Origin: Clostridia bacterium
Lineage (GTDB): Bacteria; Bacillota_A; Clostridia; Christensenellales; Aristaeellaceae
DNA: 50,246 nucleotides
Assembly: GCA_017517815.1 (NCBI GenBank)
Contig: JAFWYA010000034.1
Coordinates: 1 to 50,246 of the forward strand
Direction of reading: 5' to 3'
Shown here: positions 50,116 to 50,246 of the stretch, piece after piece
How the letters are laid out: the number at the start of each line of letters is the position of its first letter
How positions within the stretch are numbered: the stretch's first letter is position 1
Position numbers and translations under genes: made by a program
Notes under the pieces: model-generated
Told to the model about the DNA's origin: nothing
Database searches by the model: none
What the model saw: the letters and a program-made list of their open reading frames with translations, nothing else

Positions 50116-50153
50116 AAAAAGAAGGTAGACACGAAAGTGCCTGCCTTCTTTTT
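50116..50153 (+). terminator. Hairpin at the left end of the insertion sequence
   Basis: AAAAAGAAGG (50116-50125) pairs with CCTTCTTTTT (50144-50153), extended inward to a GAAA loop with one mismatch, followed by TG. It could protect the transposase gene from outside transcription and also end the M28-like transcript. Confidence 0.7.
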
Positions 50154-50182
50154 GCGCTATAATGAGAGATGGAGGTGGAAAT

Positions 50183-50246
50183 ATGGCAAGGAAATACACC
50201 ATACGAAGCAAAGAAGAGAAGATGTCGATAGTAAAACAAGTTCTTA
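50183..50246 (+). mobile_element. Start of an IS3-like transposase gene (partial, runs off the edge)
   Basis: The visible 21 codons begin M-A-R-K-Y-T-I-R-S-K-E-E-K-M-S-I-V-K-Q-V-L, which resembles the helix-turn-helix start of IS3-family OrfA proteins. GGAGG lies at 50171-50175 and a TATAAT at 50158-50163. The codons (ATA, AGG, AGA, AAA) and low G+C differ from the rest of the window, which supports recent transfer. The family name rests on these few residues. Confidence 0.55.

Overview
The window looks like chromosomal DNA of an anaerobic, Gram-positive (Bacillota, class Clostridia) gut-type bacterium of fairly high G+C. The clues are strong AGGAGG-type ribosome binding sites, sigma-A promoters with 17-bp spacers, a T-box leader, a tetrahydrofolate riboswitch, homodimeric glycyl-tRNA synthetase, a maf-mreBCD-PBP2-minD-rodA shape locus, Na+-pumping decarboxylase subunits and a flavin reductase-rubredoxin fusion. 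The exact taxon cannot be fixed by eye. No rRNA, tRNA, CRISPR array or complete prophage was seen.

Layout. 1-2.6 kb: a cluster of palindromes, a YccF membrane protein, a small autoregulated HTH/membrane-protein pair and NADP isocitrate dehydrogenase. 2.7-5.9 kb: a T-box leader in front of an unusual HTH-cupin-AMP ligase fusion, then an acetyltransferase. 6-14.9 kb: a cell-wall or peptide-turnover flavoured neighbourhood with an Eis-like acetyltransferase, serine hydrolase, GKRP/MurQ-like double-SIS protein, MATE exporter, transglutaminase, dipeptide epimerase and HAD phosphatase. 15-17.4 kb: an XRE regulator, a membrane protein and the beta and gamma subunits of a sodium-pumping decarboxylase without alpha subunit or biotin carrier. 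17.5-25.7 kb, minus strand: maf-mreB-mreC-mreD-PBP2-minD-rodA, the elongation machinery. 25.9-33.3 kb: glyS, two multi-membrane-span proteins downstream of an rRNA methyltransferase, shikimate kinase and a NahK-like sugar kinase.

33.4-41.6 kb: a Tet(M)-like translational GTPase, an AEC transporter whose apparent start codon is ACG, a YfbR-type nucleotidase, a rubredoxin fusion, free methionine sulfoxide reductase, a THF riboswitch with folT, then nth, obg and yhbY. 41.6-50.2 kb: a PD-(D/E)XK nuclease translationally coupled to a SNF2 helicase, a LysM protein and a tiny companion, a zinc-ribbon membrane protein, a large secreted SH3/peptidoglycan-binding protein with a possible YkuD-like end, an M28/DUF4910-like protein, and the start of an IS3-like insertion sequence running off the right edge.

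Themes. Three RNA or start-site control cases stand out: the T-box on a ligase gene instead of a tRNA synthetase gene, the THF riboswitch whose expression hairpin buries the folT ribosome binding site, and a promoter that predicts a leaderless serine hydrolase mRNA. The best candidates for undescribed biology are the T-box/HTH-cupin-ligase unit, the nuclease-SNF2 pair and the GKRP-like protein in its muropeptide-like context. All functional statements rest on motif recognition by eye; no search was run.
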